46,024 nt of DNA from JBGCEZ01 sp045106735 (GCA_045106735.1 JBGCEZ010000098.1:1-46024); one strand, 5' to 3'. Shown: positions 1 to 8,893, counted from the stretch's first letter. Notes: a model not told the origin generated them from the sequence alone. Made by a program: numbers and translations.

Positions 1-71
1 CGTGGCCGCGTTGTCGCCATGCCCGCCGTGATCTCGCCGAGCTGGCGACGCACCACTGGGGGGACCGATGA
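1..71 (+). CDS. Possible C-terminal end of an upstream gene (partial)
   Basis: One frame entering from the left edge reads about 22 codons and ends ...ELATHHWGDR at a TGA at 69-71. That TGA overlaps the ATG at 68 of the next gene as ATGA, the usual form of translational coupling. Too little is present to recognise a family, and the frame could be open by chance in GC-rich DNA. Confidence 0.25.
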   Translation, partial: WPRCRHARRDLAELATHHWGDR

Positions 72-913
72 TCAAAGGACTGTTGCTTGGACTCATGGTT
101 GGCGCCGCGACCGCGGCGCTCTGGGCACTGGTCGCCTGGCAGACCGGGCAGCTCTTCTTGATGCTGACATTGCTGATCGGCTTCGCGACCGGGTGGGCGG
201 TGCGGACCGGCATCGGCAATTGGTTCGGCGGCATCGTGGCGGCCCTGATCACGCTCGTCGCGTGCGGCGGCGCCCGGTACGCCACAGCGACCCTCATCGT
301 CAACGACTTGCTCGCCGACGAGTGGAGCGTGGAAGTATTGGTCGCAGACTACACCGCCCAGATCTCCACTGACGACGGGCTCCGCCGGGCGATCGCGCAG
401 CACATCGCGTGGGAACGGTTTGTCCGCCACGAACCAATCGAATGGCCCCCGGGCATGGAGTACGCCACGGCCCATGCGTGGCTGGACCTTCCCGCCGACA
501 TCCGCCAGCTGGCCAGCGCCCAGGTCGCTGGGTTCTCACCCGACGAACGAGCGGCGGAAGTCGATCGTCTGACCGGCTGGGTCACCGAGGTATGGACGTT
601 CGAAAACGACGATTCTGACACGCGCGAAGACATGCGACGTGATTCGTTCCTTGACCTTTGGAAGATTCCTGACTTCATTGGAGTGGGCGCGGCACTGGTG
701 GTCGCGTTCGCGATTCCGGGGGCGCCCGATCGCGAGAAGCCCGGTGACGCGGGACCGGGCTCGCACGACGATCAGGATGGACGCTTCCCCATGCCAACTG
801 AACGTCACGCAAGTGTTCGGTCCGATTGGGGTTCGGGTTCGGGTTCGGGTTCGGGGTCTGGTTCGGGGGCGGGGTCGGGGGCGGGTTCTGATCTGGAGTC
901 GGGGACGAAGTAG
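68..913 (+). CDS. Membrane protein with Gly-Ser repeat tail, paralogue of the next gene
   Basis: 281 aa, no family recognised. The N-terminus (MIKGLLLGLMVGAATAALWA) opens a run of about three hydrophobic segments within residues 1-80. A soluble Glu/Asp/Arg-rich middle and a further hydrophobic stretch near residues 200-215 follow. It aligns without gaps over the first 80 residues with the protein at 1317-1976, so the two are tandem duplicates. Unlike the paralogue it carries about 60 extra C-terminal residues ending in an alternating Gly-Ser/Gly-Ala run, encoded by a GGGTTC hexamer repeat. The start has a GGGGGGA upstream and overlaps a possible upstream stop as ATGA. Function unknown. Confidence 0.7.
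   Translation: MIKGLLLGLMVGAATAALWALVAWQTGQLFLMLTLLIGFATGWAVRTGIGNWFGGIVAALITLVACGGARYATATLIVNDLLADEWSVEVLVADYTAQISTDDGLRRAIAQHIAWERFVRHEPIEWPPGMEYATAHAWLDLPADIRQLASAQVAGFSPDERAAEVDRLTGWVTEVWTFENDDSDTREDMRRDSFLDLWKIPDFIGVGAALVVAFAIPGAPDREKPGDAGPGSHDDQDGRFPMPTERHASVRSDWGSGSGSGSGSGSGAGSGAGSDLESGTK
828..890 (+). repeat. GGGTTC-type hexanucleotide tandem repeat inside a coding end
   Basis: About ten degenerate copies of GGGTTC/GGGGCG. In the frame of the membrane protein gene they encode alternating Gly-Ser then Gly-Ala. The repeat length is a multiple of three, so copy changes would lengthen the protein tail without a frameshift. Confidence 0.8.
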
Positions 914-1316
914 AACGTTGCCCGAACGTGCGATCGGATGCCAACAGGAAAGCACTTCCGGGACGTCGCCGGCCGCCGGTTCGGGTCGCCGGCCACGCGA
1001 CCACGTACCGGCCGACATCAACGGCGCGCGCCGATCGAACGGAATCGCGACGGGACGCGCACACTCTCCCGGACCCACCGACACCTGCCTGTCAGCCACG
1101 CGGCGGCGCCGGCTTGAATCGCCCCCGCGCGGACCGTGCATGCCTTGATCGAGCTCGGTCAATTCGGTAGCGTCGACGGTCCGCGATCGACCCGGGTGTT
1201 AATCGATGGCGCCGAAACCGATCCGTCGGGTGTCGAGCGCGAACTCATTGGTGAGTTTCACGACGGACCGAATGATCCCCTCGAGTCTGCTGGGCGATCA
1301 AGAAAGTGGGGAAGAC
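914..1316. other. Intergenic region between tandem paralogues
   Basis: About 400 bp with no convincing gene. Short open frames here have arginine/proline-rich compositions typical of chance frames in GC-rich DNA. No clear terminator hairpin with a T-run was found. Confidence 0.5.
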
Positions 1317-1976
1317 ATGCTCAAGGGTGTTTTGTTCGGCCTTCTGGCTGGCGCGATCGGTGCAGCGATCTGGGCGTTGGTGTCGTGGAAGACCGGCTAC
1401 GAGATCGGCTGGATCGCCGTCGGCATCGGCTTCCTCGTCGGCGTGGCCGTCGCCCAGGGCGAACGATCGGCCATGGCCGGTGTCATCGCCGTCGTCCTGA
1501 GCGTCCTGGCGGTCGCGGCCGGCAAGTACGCCGCCGGCTCGCTGATGCTGGGCGACTTTCTCAGCGCTGACGGCGAGCTCCCCGCGGAGGTGATCCAGGA
1601 CTTCCGATCGACCATGCGTTCCGAACAGGAATTCGTCGGGTTCCTGGCGGATTCGATTGCTCTTGAACGAACCGAGAACGGCGAGACGCTCGACTGGCCC
1701 AGCGGCATGGACTACGAGACTGCATACGAGCTCGATCACTACCCAGTCGACGTTCAGAACGAAGCGCGCCGCCAGTACGCGGAGCTCGATGAAGCGGAAC
1801 GAAACGCCATCATCGAAGACGAGATCAACATGATGCAGACGTACGTCAGCGCAGGGGCCAGTTCGGCCATGCGGACCGAAGTCTTCAAGAACTCGTGGGG
1901 CCCGATGGACCTCCTGTTCATGGGCATCGCGATCTTCGCCGCGTTCCGTGCGGCGGCCACACCGGCCGAAGGCTGA
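1317..1976 (+). CDS. Membrane protein, paralogue of the preceding gene
   Basis: 219 aa. The ATG at 1317 is preceded by AGTGGGGAAG at good spacing; a longer frame from 1206 is unlikely because homology with the upstream paralogue starts exactly at MLKGVLFGLLAGAIGAAIWA. Three hydrophobic segments lie in residues 1-80, then an acidic soluble region (residues 85-190, with a DWPSGMDYETA stretch matched by EWPPGMEYATA in the paralogue). A hydrophobic segment (FMGIAIFAAFRAA) closes the protein. Function unknown; the duplicated arrangement suggests paired subunits or divergence after duplication. Confidence 0.75.
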   Translation: MLKGVLFGLLAGAIGAAIWALVSWKTGYEIGWIAVGIGFLVGVAVAQGERSAMAGVIAVVLSVLAVAAGKYAAGSLMLGDFLSADGELPAEVIQDFRSTMRSEQEFVGFLADSIALERTENGETLDWPSGMDYETAYELDHYPVDVQNEARRQYAELDEAERNAIIEDEINMMQTYVSAGASSAMRTEVFKNSWGPMDLLFMGIAIFAAFRAAATPAEG

Positions 1977-2115
1977 TCACCACCCGGCCATCCGTCGGCC
2001 ACGCCTCGGCCGTACCCTCGCGTCGACGACCGACCCGACTCGCGCGCGTGCCCGACTGCGACCTCGTTCCAAACGGCCGTCACCGCGAACACCCCACCAA
2101 CTGAAGGACCCCATC

Positions 2116-2574
2116 ATGGTGCGATCCATCGCCGCTGTCATCGTCGGATACATCGTGCTCACCATCCTGGTGATGGCCGGACTCGGCCTCACGTGGATGG
2201 TGATGGGACCCGAGGGGGTGTACCGGCCCGGCGAATGGAACGTCACCCCGGTCTTCGCCGCGATCGTGTTGGCCGCGGGCTTCGTGGCCGCGATCGTCGG
2301 CGGGATGGTCTGCTGGCTGATCGGTGCCCGGCAAGGAACGGTATTCGCGCTGGCTGGCGCGTTGCTGGTGCTCGGCATCATTCAAGCAGCGGCCGTCGGC
2401 GGCCAGCAGCGCGAATTGCCCGAAGCTCGGCCTGAGGGGCCGGTCGACATGGCGGTGGCCATGAACACCTCGCGTCAACCGGCGTGGAGCCTCTGGGGCA
2501 CGCCCGTCGCCGGCGGCTTGGGCGTCCTGGTCGGCGGGATGGTGCTCGGCCGGGGTTCGCGGGAATCCGGCTGA
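2116..2574 (+). CDS. Small four-helix membrane protein
   Basis: 152 aa. The start at 2116 follows CTGAAGGACC and begins directly in a hydrophobic helix (MVRSIAAVIVGYIVLTILVM). Four hydrophobic segments can be seen: residues 4-28, 48-70, 74-95 and near 130-147. A hydrophilic loop lies before the last one. It follows the two paralogous membrane proteins in the same direction after 139 bp, but shows no sequence similarity to them. No recognised family. Confidence 0.65.
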   Translation: MVRSIAAVIVGYIVLTILVMAGLGLTWMVMGPEGVYRPGEWNVTPVFAAIVLAAGFVAAIVGGMVCWLIGARQGTVFALAGALLVLGIIQAAAVGGQQRELPEARPEGPVDMAVAMNTSRQPAWSLWGTPVAGGLGVLVGGMVLGRGSRESG

Positions 2575-3097
2575 GGGCAGCGGACGGTGCTCCGGCCGAC
2601 GCCCGGCCACCGCGCCGGGCCCACCACGCCCGACCTCCCGCGGTTCGTCCCCCGATCAAATGCGACGCCGACCGCGTTGGCGACCGGGCCGCGCAACACG
2701 GAACCCCGACACCGTGCCGAGGTCCCGCGGGAAGCAATGGTTGGACCGCATGCCGGTGCCCGCTCCCTGGGCCTTCGGCGGCGTTGGCCGCGCCGCGCGT
2801 GCGCGGCGGGGCCGGGTCAACAAAATGCGGGGCGGGGGTGGACGGTCACGCTCCGTCCGGCCCCGTTCCGCCGCCCGCTACACGAGCAGGCGCGGCGCCC
2901 CGCCGGCGGCAAGCAGTGGAGTCAAGCGGAGCGCACGCACGTCTCCGGACCACACCGTCTCCTCCCACCGCCGTCTTGAACCGATCGATCGGGCTCCAAG
3001 GGCGTAATGCCACAACCGATCGGCAGATGCATCCGTCCAGCAGACGCCCGCCGGCCCCGGTGGGGACCAGCGAGTCATCCACTGTTTTCCGTCGGAC
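2575..3097. other. Intergenic region, no gene seen
   Basis: About 520 bp between converging genes. Several open frames cross it on both strands, but all are Arg/Pro/Gly-rich and lack Shine-Dalgarno sequences. I see no repeat or strong hairpin apart from a short inverted repeat overlapping the stop codon of the minus-strand gene. Confidence 0.45.
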
Positions 3098-6000
3098 TCA
3101 GAGTCCGCAGTTCCAGTCGCTCAGGACCTCGACCACGTCGATGATGTTCACCTGACCGTCGCCGTTCATGTCCGCGGCCGCCCCGGGCGGGACGCTGCGG
3201 TTGAAGTCATTGAGCACGAGCAGCAAGTCGCCCAGGCCGACGTAGCCATCGCCGTTGCGATCAAGCTCGCAGTCACGACCGGCGGTGGTGATGCTGACAT
3301 CGTCCACCCCGACTTCGTCGCCATCGACGTCGTTGACGTTTTCGACGGTGATCTGCATGAACGTGAACTCATGGCCGTCGCCGAAGTCGACCGGCCACTG
3401 GAAGCTCGTCCACGGAAGCTCGTTCGCCTCCACCGTCGCGTCCAGCAGCAGCTCCGCGTTCATGGGAATCGCACCCGCCGGCCGCGGCACGTGGAACTCA
3501 TACAGGCCGCCGAGGAATTCACCGCTCACGCCCCAGATCCGGACATGGACCCGGTTGGGATCGATGCCGTCGAAGCCCTGGCTGCGCAGCTTGGCTCGCA
3601 CAAGGTGCTCGCCGCGCCGCGACTCGTCGGTGCGCCAGATCTGACCGACGCCGCCGAAGCCCCAGGTGCTGCCGTGGATGGTCGCGGTGCCCGGGTTGGT
3701 CCCGTCATCGCCGAGTGAAGCGAACAGCGCCGCCCAGCCCTCGTCAAAGTGCGAGGAGTGCACGTCCCAGTCCGGGATGTTCTGCGGGTCGCCGAAGCCG
3801 TCGAACCCGCCGTCCACCACGAGATCTCGGTACTCGGTTGTCTGCGGCGTCACCGTCTTGGTGTTGCTGGTCGACTGACCAAAGCAGTCCCACACCGTCA
3901 ACCGGATCGGCTGCGGGCCATTGGGCAGCGGGCAGTTGATTACGCGGCCGTACTCGTCGTCCACGCCGTCGCCGTCCAGGTCCCAGGCGTAGGCCGCGAT
4001 GCGGTTGCCCGAGAGGCCGAGGATCGGCGGCGAGTCCAGGTCGTAGGAACCATTGGCGTTCAGCTCGACGACGCCGGCGTCGCCAACGTCCGTCCACGTG
4101 AAACTGGCCACCGGGGGAATGCTTCCGCCACCGTCGAAGGTGGTGTTCCGCACGACCGCGTAGTCCGGGTACGGAATCGGGGGACCCCAGGAGAACTCGC
4201 GGCGGGTCAGGTGCGCCCCGTTGGTGCGGAACGTGCAGTCGATGATCTGCGTCCCGACCCACGGCCCGATCTTGTTCTGGCTGCCTTCGCGGGGGCGCCG
4301 CATGCCGCGGCTGAACCCCTCGATGTGCACGCCGATGGCCCGGATGTCCTGGGCCGGCGTGTTGCTGCTGATGCCATGGCCACGGCCGAAGCCGTTGTTG
4401 CCGGACCGGTAGGCCACCGGGTCGGACGGATCGCCAAGGATCAAGCCGTCGACAAAGTCGACCTGCGTCGAATACTGCAGGAACGCACCTTCGCCGTGCA
4501 TGTTCCAGAGACGGAAGTCGCTGATGAGCGAACGTTCGTCGTGGCTGTTCTGGTCGCACGGGCAGATGAACGCGAGCATGCCGTCCGTGTTCCGCATGTG
4601 ATTCCAGAAGACGAACCCGACTTCGCAATTCGAGCCGTCCATGCCGGTGACGCCGCGAACCGGCACGTTGGTCACGTCGATCTCGTCGCCCACCGTCACG
4701 ATGTGCTGCAGATCTTCGGGCAACGCCCACGTGGGGATCGCGCCCGCTTCGCGGTTGTTGTTGCCATCGACGCCGCTGAAGACGTTGAGGACGAACGCGC
4801 AGCTCACCGCCGCATTGTCCACCAGCTCGACCTGGCCGCCACCTTGCAGCCAGTACGCCTCGCCGTTGAACCCGAAGTCAAAGCGGGGAACGCGGGGCGA
4901 GAGGTCGAAGGTGGATTCCGGATCGTCGTCCCCAAAGGAACGCATGACCAGGTTCTTCTCCCATCGGCCGGTCTCGTCGCCCGCTTCGGTGACGATGCCC
5001 GAGCCGACCACATTGATGACCACGTTGTGCTCGACGATCGCGTGGGACCCGTGGTGCACGATGCCCCAGCCGGGGCTGCCCTCAACCACGTTGCCGTGGA
5101 CCAGGACCGGCGGGCAGTCCGGGGCCAGGCCGCAGCGGTGCAGGTGCAGGCCGTACCGACCACGCGGGTTGGTGCCGTTGCCCGGCGTGCCATCCACGTT
5201 GGTCACCGGGTCGTCGATCAGCCGGTTCTTGTCCGTCCGGCCGAGGCCGACGAAGGCCGTGTTGAAGATTCGGTGATCGGGCTGGTGCATGAACATGGCG
5301 TGGCCACGTTCGGCGATGGAGACGTTCTCGGGATCGGCGGTGCGCACGACCACGTTGCGAGTCAGGTTGCCGACCTTGATGCCGAGGTCCCAGGATTCGA
5401 AGCCTTCGGGACGCGTGTGATCGAACAGCAGCGTGCTGGTGTCGCCGCCCAGGGGCCACTCGCGTTCAAACGTGACGCGCCGGCCGTTGATGCCGGTGAC
5501 CCGCACGATCTCGTCGTGGTAGCGGGTGCCGTCCTCGAACGACCCGTTGGGATCGTGCTGCGTGCCGCCGATGATCAGTCGGTCACCGATCTGCCAGCCG
5601 GCGGGAAAGCCCAGGCCGGACGGCGCGACGACTTCAAACTGACTCGTGCCGGCGGCGAGATCACCCTCGGCCGTGGTCCACTCGAGCTTGTCGGCGCCGT
5701 GCAACACCGTGGTGCCGTGGGCGATCAAGCCGCGACCCAGGTGGAACGGGTCGTCCGCCGGATTGGGGACGCCATCGCCCTGGATCACGATCTCGGCGGT
5801 GAACTCGGCCGGCAGCGGCTGGAGCTCGGTGCCAACGTTGAACCGGCCCTCGCCGGTGACGACGACCGTGTCCACCACGAGGCGGGTGTCGCGGTCGATC
5901 GCGAAGTTCATGGTGCCGTCGACACGCACGGTGCGGATGGGATCATCCGAGACCGCGTCGTAGAGGACGGTGATGCCGTTGGGAATGTGGACCCGCGCCC

Positions 6001-6214
6001 CCGGTCCCGGAATGGTGCCCGTGTCCCACGTGCTGAGATCGAACCAATCTCCGTCGAGGACCGCCTCGTGGGTGACCTGATTCAGCGGGACGAGTTCCAT
6101 CATCCCGGCGTGCATCATTTGGTGCCCGCACCCCTGGTGCTGGGCTGAAGCAACGAAGGCCGGCGCGAGGGTCGCGGCGGCGGTGATGCTGACGACGGAA
6201 GTGAACGCATGCAT
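3098..6214 (-). CDS. Secreted G8-domain / beta-helix / PKD / dockerin protein
   Basis: 1038 aa from the ATG at 6214, which has an AGGAG 7 bp upstream. A signal peptide (MHAFTSVVSITAAATLAPAF..) cleaves near AQHQ. A Met/His-rich stretch (residues 26-40) follows, then a G8 domain (about 45-170; DGDWFDLSTWDTGTIPGPGA is typical). Next comes a long region with right-handed beta-helix character (about 200-690). A PKD domain lies at about 700-790 (AYAWDLDGDGVDDE), then a beta-sandwich, carbohydrate-binding-like region (about 795-975). Two calcium-binding dockerin-like repeats end the protein (DRNGDGYVGLGDLL and DMNGDGQVNIIDVV). G8 domains occur in animal CEMIP/TMEM2/fibrocystin and some bacterial surface proteins; a role in binding or cutting an extracellular glycan is inferred. 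Transcribed divergently from the quinone reductase gene. Confidence 0.9.
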   Translation of the reverse strand: MHAFTSVVSITAAATLAPAFVASAQHQGCGHQMMHAGMMELVPLNQVTHEAVLDGDWFDLSTWDTGTIPGPGARVHIPNGITVLYDAVSDDPIRTVRVDGTMNFAIDRDTRLVVDTVVVTGEGRFNVGTELQPLPAEFTAEIVIQGDGVPNPADDPFHLGRGLIAHGTTVLHGADKLEWTTAEGDLAAGTSQFEVVAPSGLGFPAGWQIGDRLIIGGTQHDPNGSFEDGTRYHDEIVRVTGINGRRVTFEREWPLGGDTSTLLFDHTRPEGFESWDLGIKVGNLTRNVVVRTADPENVSIAERGHAMFMHQPDHRIFNTAFVGLGRTDKNRLIDDPVTNVDGTPGNGTNPRGRYGLHLHRCGLAPDCPPVLVHGNVVEGSPGWGIVHHGSHAIVEHNVVINVVGSGIVTEAGDETGRWEKNLVMRSFGDDDPESTFDLSPRVPRFDFGFNGEAYWLQGGGQVELVDNAAVSCAFVLNVFSGVDGNNNREAGAIPTWALPEDLQHIVTVGDEIDVTNVPVRGVTGMDGSNCEVGFVFWNHMRNTDGMLAFICPCDQNSHDERSLISDFRLWNMHGEGAFLQYSTQVDFVDGLILGDPSDPVAYRSGNNGFGRGHGISSNTPAQDIRAIGVHIEGFSRGMRRPREGSQNKIGPWVGTQIIDCTFRTNGAHLTRREFSWGPPIPYPDYAVVRNTTFDGGGSIPPVASFTWTDVGDAGVVELNANGSYDLDSPPILGLSGNRIAAYAWDLDGDGVDDEYGRVINCPLPNGPQPIRLTVWDCFGQSTSNTKTVTPQTTEYRDLVVDGGFDGFGDPQNIPDWDVHSSHFDEGWAALFASLGDDGTNPGTATIHGSTWGFGGVGQIWRTDESRRGEHLVRAKLRSQGFDGIDPNRVHVRIWGVSGEFLGGLYEFHVPRPAGAIPMNAELLLDATVEANELPWTSFQWPVDFGDGHEFTFMQITVENVNDVDGDEVGVDDVSITTAGRDCELDRNGDGYVGLGDLLLVLNDFNRSVPPGAAADMNGDGQVNIIDVVEVLSDWNCGL

Positions 6215-6531
6215 GGCGTCGCTCCTGAGAACGCGACTCGACGGTCGAAGCGAGATGGGGGGCGTTTGGGGAACCGTGCTTCGTGCACGGGTCCGTCCGC
6301 TCTCGCCTCCCCCCGGGGGAGGTCGTGCCGCGGCAGTCGCACATCGGAACATCCGACGTGTCGGTGCGGGAGGCTACCCGCGAGGACGAACGATGCAAGG
6401 GGGAGTCGGCAAGAGTTTTTTCGGACCAGTTTGCCGAGAATCAGGCAATGCGACCTGCACCATCCGCGCCGCGGATGGGCCTAGGCTGCCGTGCCCACGC
6501 GGGTTACGCACCACAACGAAAGTGTCCATCC

Positions 6532-7236
6532 ATGCATGTGTTGATCGTTCTGGCCCACCACGAGCCGCGCAGTTTCAATGCCGCACTCACAAACACCGCA
6601 TCGAAAAGCCTGCAGGATGCAGGGCATTCCGTGACGATTTCCGATCTGCACGCGATGCAGTGGGACCCGATCAGCGATCGGCGGAACTTCACCACCGTTG
6701 CTGACGGTGCCTATCTGAAGCAGCAACGCGAAGAGATGCACGCAACGGAGCACAACGGCTTCTCAGAGGATGTGCGCGCGGAGATGGAGAAGCTGGAGAA
6801 AGCAGATGCTTTGATTCTGCAGTTCCCGCTGTGGTGGTTCTCCGTGCCGGCGATCATGAAGGGCTGGGTGGACCGCGTGTTTGCGATGGGACGCGTGTAC
6901 GGCGGCGGCAAGTGGTACGACAACGGCGTATTTGCCGGCAAGCGGGCGATGTGCTCGCTGACCACCGGCGGACCGCCGTCGATGTACGCCCCCGACGGGC
7001 TCAACGGGGACATGGACATGATCCTGTTCCCGATCAACCACGGCATCCTCCGGTTCACTGGCTTCGACGTGCTGCCACCGCAGATCACCTGGGGTCCGTC
7101 GCGCATGACGCCGGAGGCCCGTCAGGCCGATCTGGACGCAATGGCCGCCCGGGTGGCCGGCATGTGGGACGAGACGCCGATCGAGTACCCCTCGCTCGCT
7201 GAGTTCGACGAGCAGTTCCGCCGCCGCCCGAGCTGA
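6532..7236 (+). CDS. NAD(P)H-quinone oxidoreductase, flavodoxin-like fold
   Basis: 234 aa. ATG at 6532 chosen because the conserved beta1/FMN loop (MHVLIVLAHHEPRSFNAAL) starts there. This is the Flavodoxin_2 family (NQO1/MdaB/KefF relatives), which carry out two-electron reduction of quinones or other electrophiles using FMN or FAD and NAD(P)H. The family signature FPLWWFSVPAIMKGWVDRVF is at residues 99-118, followed by a Gly-rich cofactor loop (TTGGPPSMY). Cytoplasmic. The next gene in the same direction is a MarR-type regulator, and MarR proteins often control this class of reductase, so a stress-response pairing is plausible, although a 220-bp repeat-bearing gap separates them. Confidence 0.92.
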   Translation: MHVLIVLAHHEPRSFNAALTNTASKSLQDAGHSVTISDLHAMQWDPISDRRNFTTVADGAYLKQQREEMHATEHNGFSEDVRAEMEKLEKADALILQFPLWWFSVPAIMKGWVDRVFAMGRVYGGGKWYDNGVFAGKRAMCSLTTGGPPSMYAPDGLNGDMDMILFPINHGILRFTGFDVLPPQITWGPSRMTPEARQADLDAMAARVAGMWDETPIEYPSLAEFDEQFRRRPS

Positions 7237-7263
7237 GGCGGGGCGCGGGGACTGCGGCACAGG

Positions 7264-7375
7264 GCATGCGGCGTGGAGCATGCGGCCTGGAACATGCGGC
7301 CTGAAGCATGCGGCCTGAAGCATGCGGCACGCGGCAAGGGGTTTCGAGCACGCGCCACGCGGCAAGGGGCCTGGG
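7264..7375 (+). repeat. 14-bp tandem repeat array (GCATGCGGCCTGRA)
   Basis: Four full 14-bp units (7264-7319), each GCATGCGGC followed by STGRA. Two 28-bp units (7320-7347, 7348-7375) share the GCATGCGGC or GCACGCGCC start and an ACGCGGCAAGGGG core. The 28-bp units look like fused and diverged pairs of the 14-bp unit. The array lies between the reductase and marR genes and contains no gene. Confidence 0.8.
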
Positions 7376-7456
7376 GCACCCCGCCTGACGCCGCCTCCAG
7401 GGCACGCCTCAACTCTTCGTGACCACAACCATCGTGATGCGGTATTGTTGAAACCG

Positions 7457-8005
7457 ATGAGCATTCCCCCCGACTCGCCGCGGAACCTCGACCCGGCGCC
7501 TCCACCTGAGCACGAGCCCGACCCCGGGATCCTCGACCGCGGGATCGCCGCGCCAGACGCGTTCGGCCCCCCCGCCGAGCAGGCCTGGCGAGCCATCGCC
7601 CGGACCCACGCCCTGCTGAACCGCGAATCTGCCCTGCTGCTCCGGGGCCACGGCCTCTCCCCACCGCTCTACCAGGTGCTGCGGGCGGTCCATGACGGGC
7701 CCGCCGAGGGCACGCGGAGCCAGTCGATTGGCCGCCAGCTTTTCGACTTCGAGCCCGACGTGACTCGGCTGGTGGACCGGCTCGAGCGAGATCGCCTCAT
7801 TCAACGGCGTCGCGATCCGAATGATCGACGCGTGGTGCTGGTCCGGATCACCGACGAAGGCCGGGCCCGGCTGGCCGAGCTCGCTCCCCGCATCGACGAA
7901 CTCCACGCTCGCCAATTCGGCCACCTCAGCGACGATCAGCTCACTGATCTGGTCGAGGCCCTCGCCCACGTGCGCGAACGGCCACGGCCGTCGACGCCCG
8001 CATGA
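7457..8005 (+). CDS. MarR-family transcriptional regulator
   Basis: 182 aa. The ATG at 7457 opens a Pro/Asp/Glu-rich N-terminal stretch of about 40 residues. A winged helix-turn-helix core follows: LSPPLYQVLRAVHDGPAEGT, then SIGRQLFDFEPDVTRLVDRL as recognition region, and the wing DRLIQRRRDPNDRRVVLVRI, which has the MarR DxRxxxV signature. A C-terminal dimerisation helix contains LSDDQLTDLVEALAHVRE. Family members bind palindromic operators as dimers and release them on binding phenolic or oxidising ligands. The likely targets are itself and the preceding reductase gene. It converges with the DUF4013 gene with 21 bp between stops. Confidence 0.9.
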   Translation: MSIPPDSPRNLDPAPPPEHEPDPGILDRGIAAPDAFGPPAEQAWRAIARTHALLNRESALLLRGHGLSPPLYQVLRAVHDGPAEGTRSQSIGRQLFDFEPDVTRLVDRLERDRLIQRRRDPNDRRVVLVRITDEGRARLAELAPRIDELHARQFGHLSDDQLTDLVEALAHVRERPRPSTPA

Positions 8006-8026
8006 TCCGCAGCGCCCCCTCCAGCC

Positions 8027-8695
8027 TCAGCCCGCCTCCGGCTCGGCCAGATTGAACTGGCGGGTGAAGACCGTGGCGAAGCTGAAGCCCGCCACCTGCC
8101 AGAACCACACGCTCGTGAAGAGGAAGCCCAGGCCGAACGCCAGCAGGCCGGCGAAGGACAAGGCGAGCGCGGCGAGGGCGATCCCCCATGCCCGCCAGTA
8201 CGCCGTTCCGCCTTCAAAGCACCGCCGCAGGGCGCGCAGCGGGTTGAAGATCTCTCGCGGGTCGAACGCCCGGCAGTAGTGCGACATGTATCCCGGGATG
8301 GCGATCGTCGCCGGAATCCAAAGCAGTACGGCCGCCACGCCCAGTCCGATCGACCCCCGCTGGAACGCCCACCATCCGACCGCCGTCGCCGGTGCGTAGT
8401 ACAGCACCATGCCCAGCCACGTGATGAGCCCGTGCTTGAGCAGCACCAGCGGCTGCCCCCAGGCCGGCCACGGCGATCGACCGTGCATCATGTGGTGCAC
8501 AAAGACGATCCGGTGGCCCATGTTCATGAACCAACCGACCATCGGCACCAACAACCAGAGCCCGCCGATGATGACTTCGCGCCGCGACCGCGCATCCTGC
8601 AAGGGGAACAGAAAGCTCGTGCGAAGGCTGAGGGGCGTGCTCAGCGAAATGTCGGGGATCGGACCGCGACCGCCGGCGCTGGATTGGACGCCCAC
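8027..8695 (-). CDS. DUF4013-type integral membrane protein
   Basis: 222 aa with a GTG start at 8695. The family pattern is visible: an N-terminal amphipathic stretch (LSLRTSFLFPLQDARSRREV) leading into IIGGLWLLVPMVGWFMNMGH. A hydrophilic loop follows (HHMMHGRSPWPAW), then four more hydrophobic segments (about residues 88-112, 115-137, 165-185 and 188-210). A conserved-looking Arg/Pro loop (FDPREIFNPLRALRR) is near residue 150. The family is of unknown function. It starts 11 bp after the stop of the 61-aa gene and probably belongs to one transcript with the lipoprotein gene. Confidence 0.8.
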   Translation of the reverse strand: MGVQSSAGGRGPIPDISLSTPLSLRTSFLFPLQDARSRREVIIGGLWLLVPMVGWFMNMGHRIVFVHHMMHGRSPWPAWGQPLVLLKHGLITWLGMVLYYAPATAVGWWAFQRGSIGLGVAAVLLWIPATIAIPGYMSHYCRAFDPREIFNPLRALRRCFEGGTAYWRAWGIALAALALSFAGLLAFGLGFLFTSVWFWQVAGFSFATVFTRQFNLAEPEAG

Positions 8696-8706
8696 CGGTT
8701 CAGTGT

Positions 8707-8892
8707 TTAATCGTCACACCGATCAAGCTGCGAGAGATCGAGTTCGCAGTAGAAGATGCGCAGGTAGGTTCGTCGCCCTTTGGATTCCAACTGCACCGAC
8801 GACACGTCGGGGTCGTCCAGCTCCGCCAACATGCGATTGACGAGGGCGAGTCGGTCCATGCTCGTGACGTTCTCTTGCGTGTAGTCGCACAT
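8707..8892 (-). CDS. Small hypothetical protein (61 aa)
   Basis: 61 aa, starting at the ATG at 8892 with a strong GGAGGAAA Shine-Dalgarno sequence that lies at the end of the upstream lipoprotein gene (stop at 8894, 1 bp apart). This suggests translational coupling. The sequence is acidic (MCDYTQENVTSMDRLALVNR... ending in LSQLDRCDD), with a short helix-then-strand pattern and no signal peptide. No family recognised. Confidence 0.6.
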   Translation of the reverse strand: MCDYTQENVTSMDRLALVNRMLAELDDPDVSSVQLESKGRRTYLRIFYCELDLSQLDRCDD

Positions 8893-8893
8893 C

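Noticed and set aside
2484..3155. Plus-strand frame across the intergenic region after the third membrane gene
   Set aside because: Arg/Pro/Ala-rich, overlaps the end of the membrane gene and runs into the antisense of the dockerin gene; no start signal.
3749..6148. Plus-strand open frame of about 800 codons opposite the G8/dockerin gene
   Set aside because: Its sequence is Val/Asp/Arg-rich without domains, and it exists because the real minus-strand gene has GC-rich third positions. The minus-strand gene has a signal peptide, Shine-Dalgarno sequence and known domains.
7264..7375. Possible CRISPR array
   Set aside because: Units are contiguous with no unique spacers and no cas genes are nearby; it is a simple tandem repeat.
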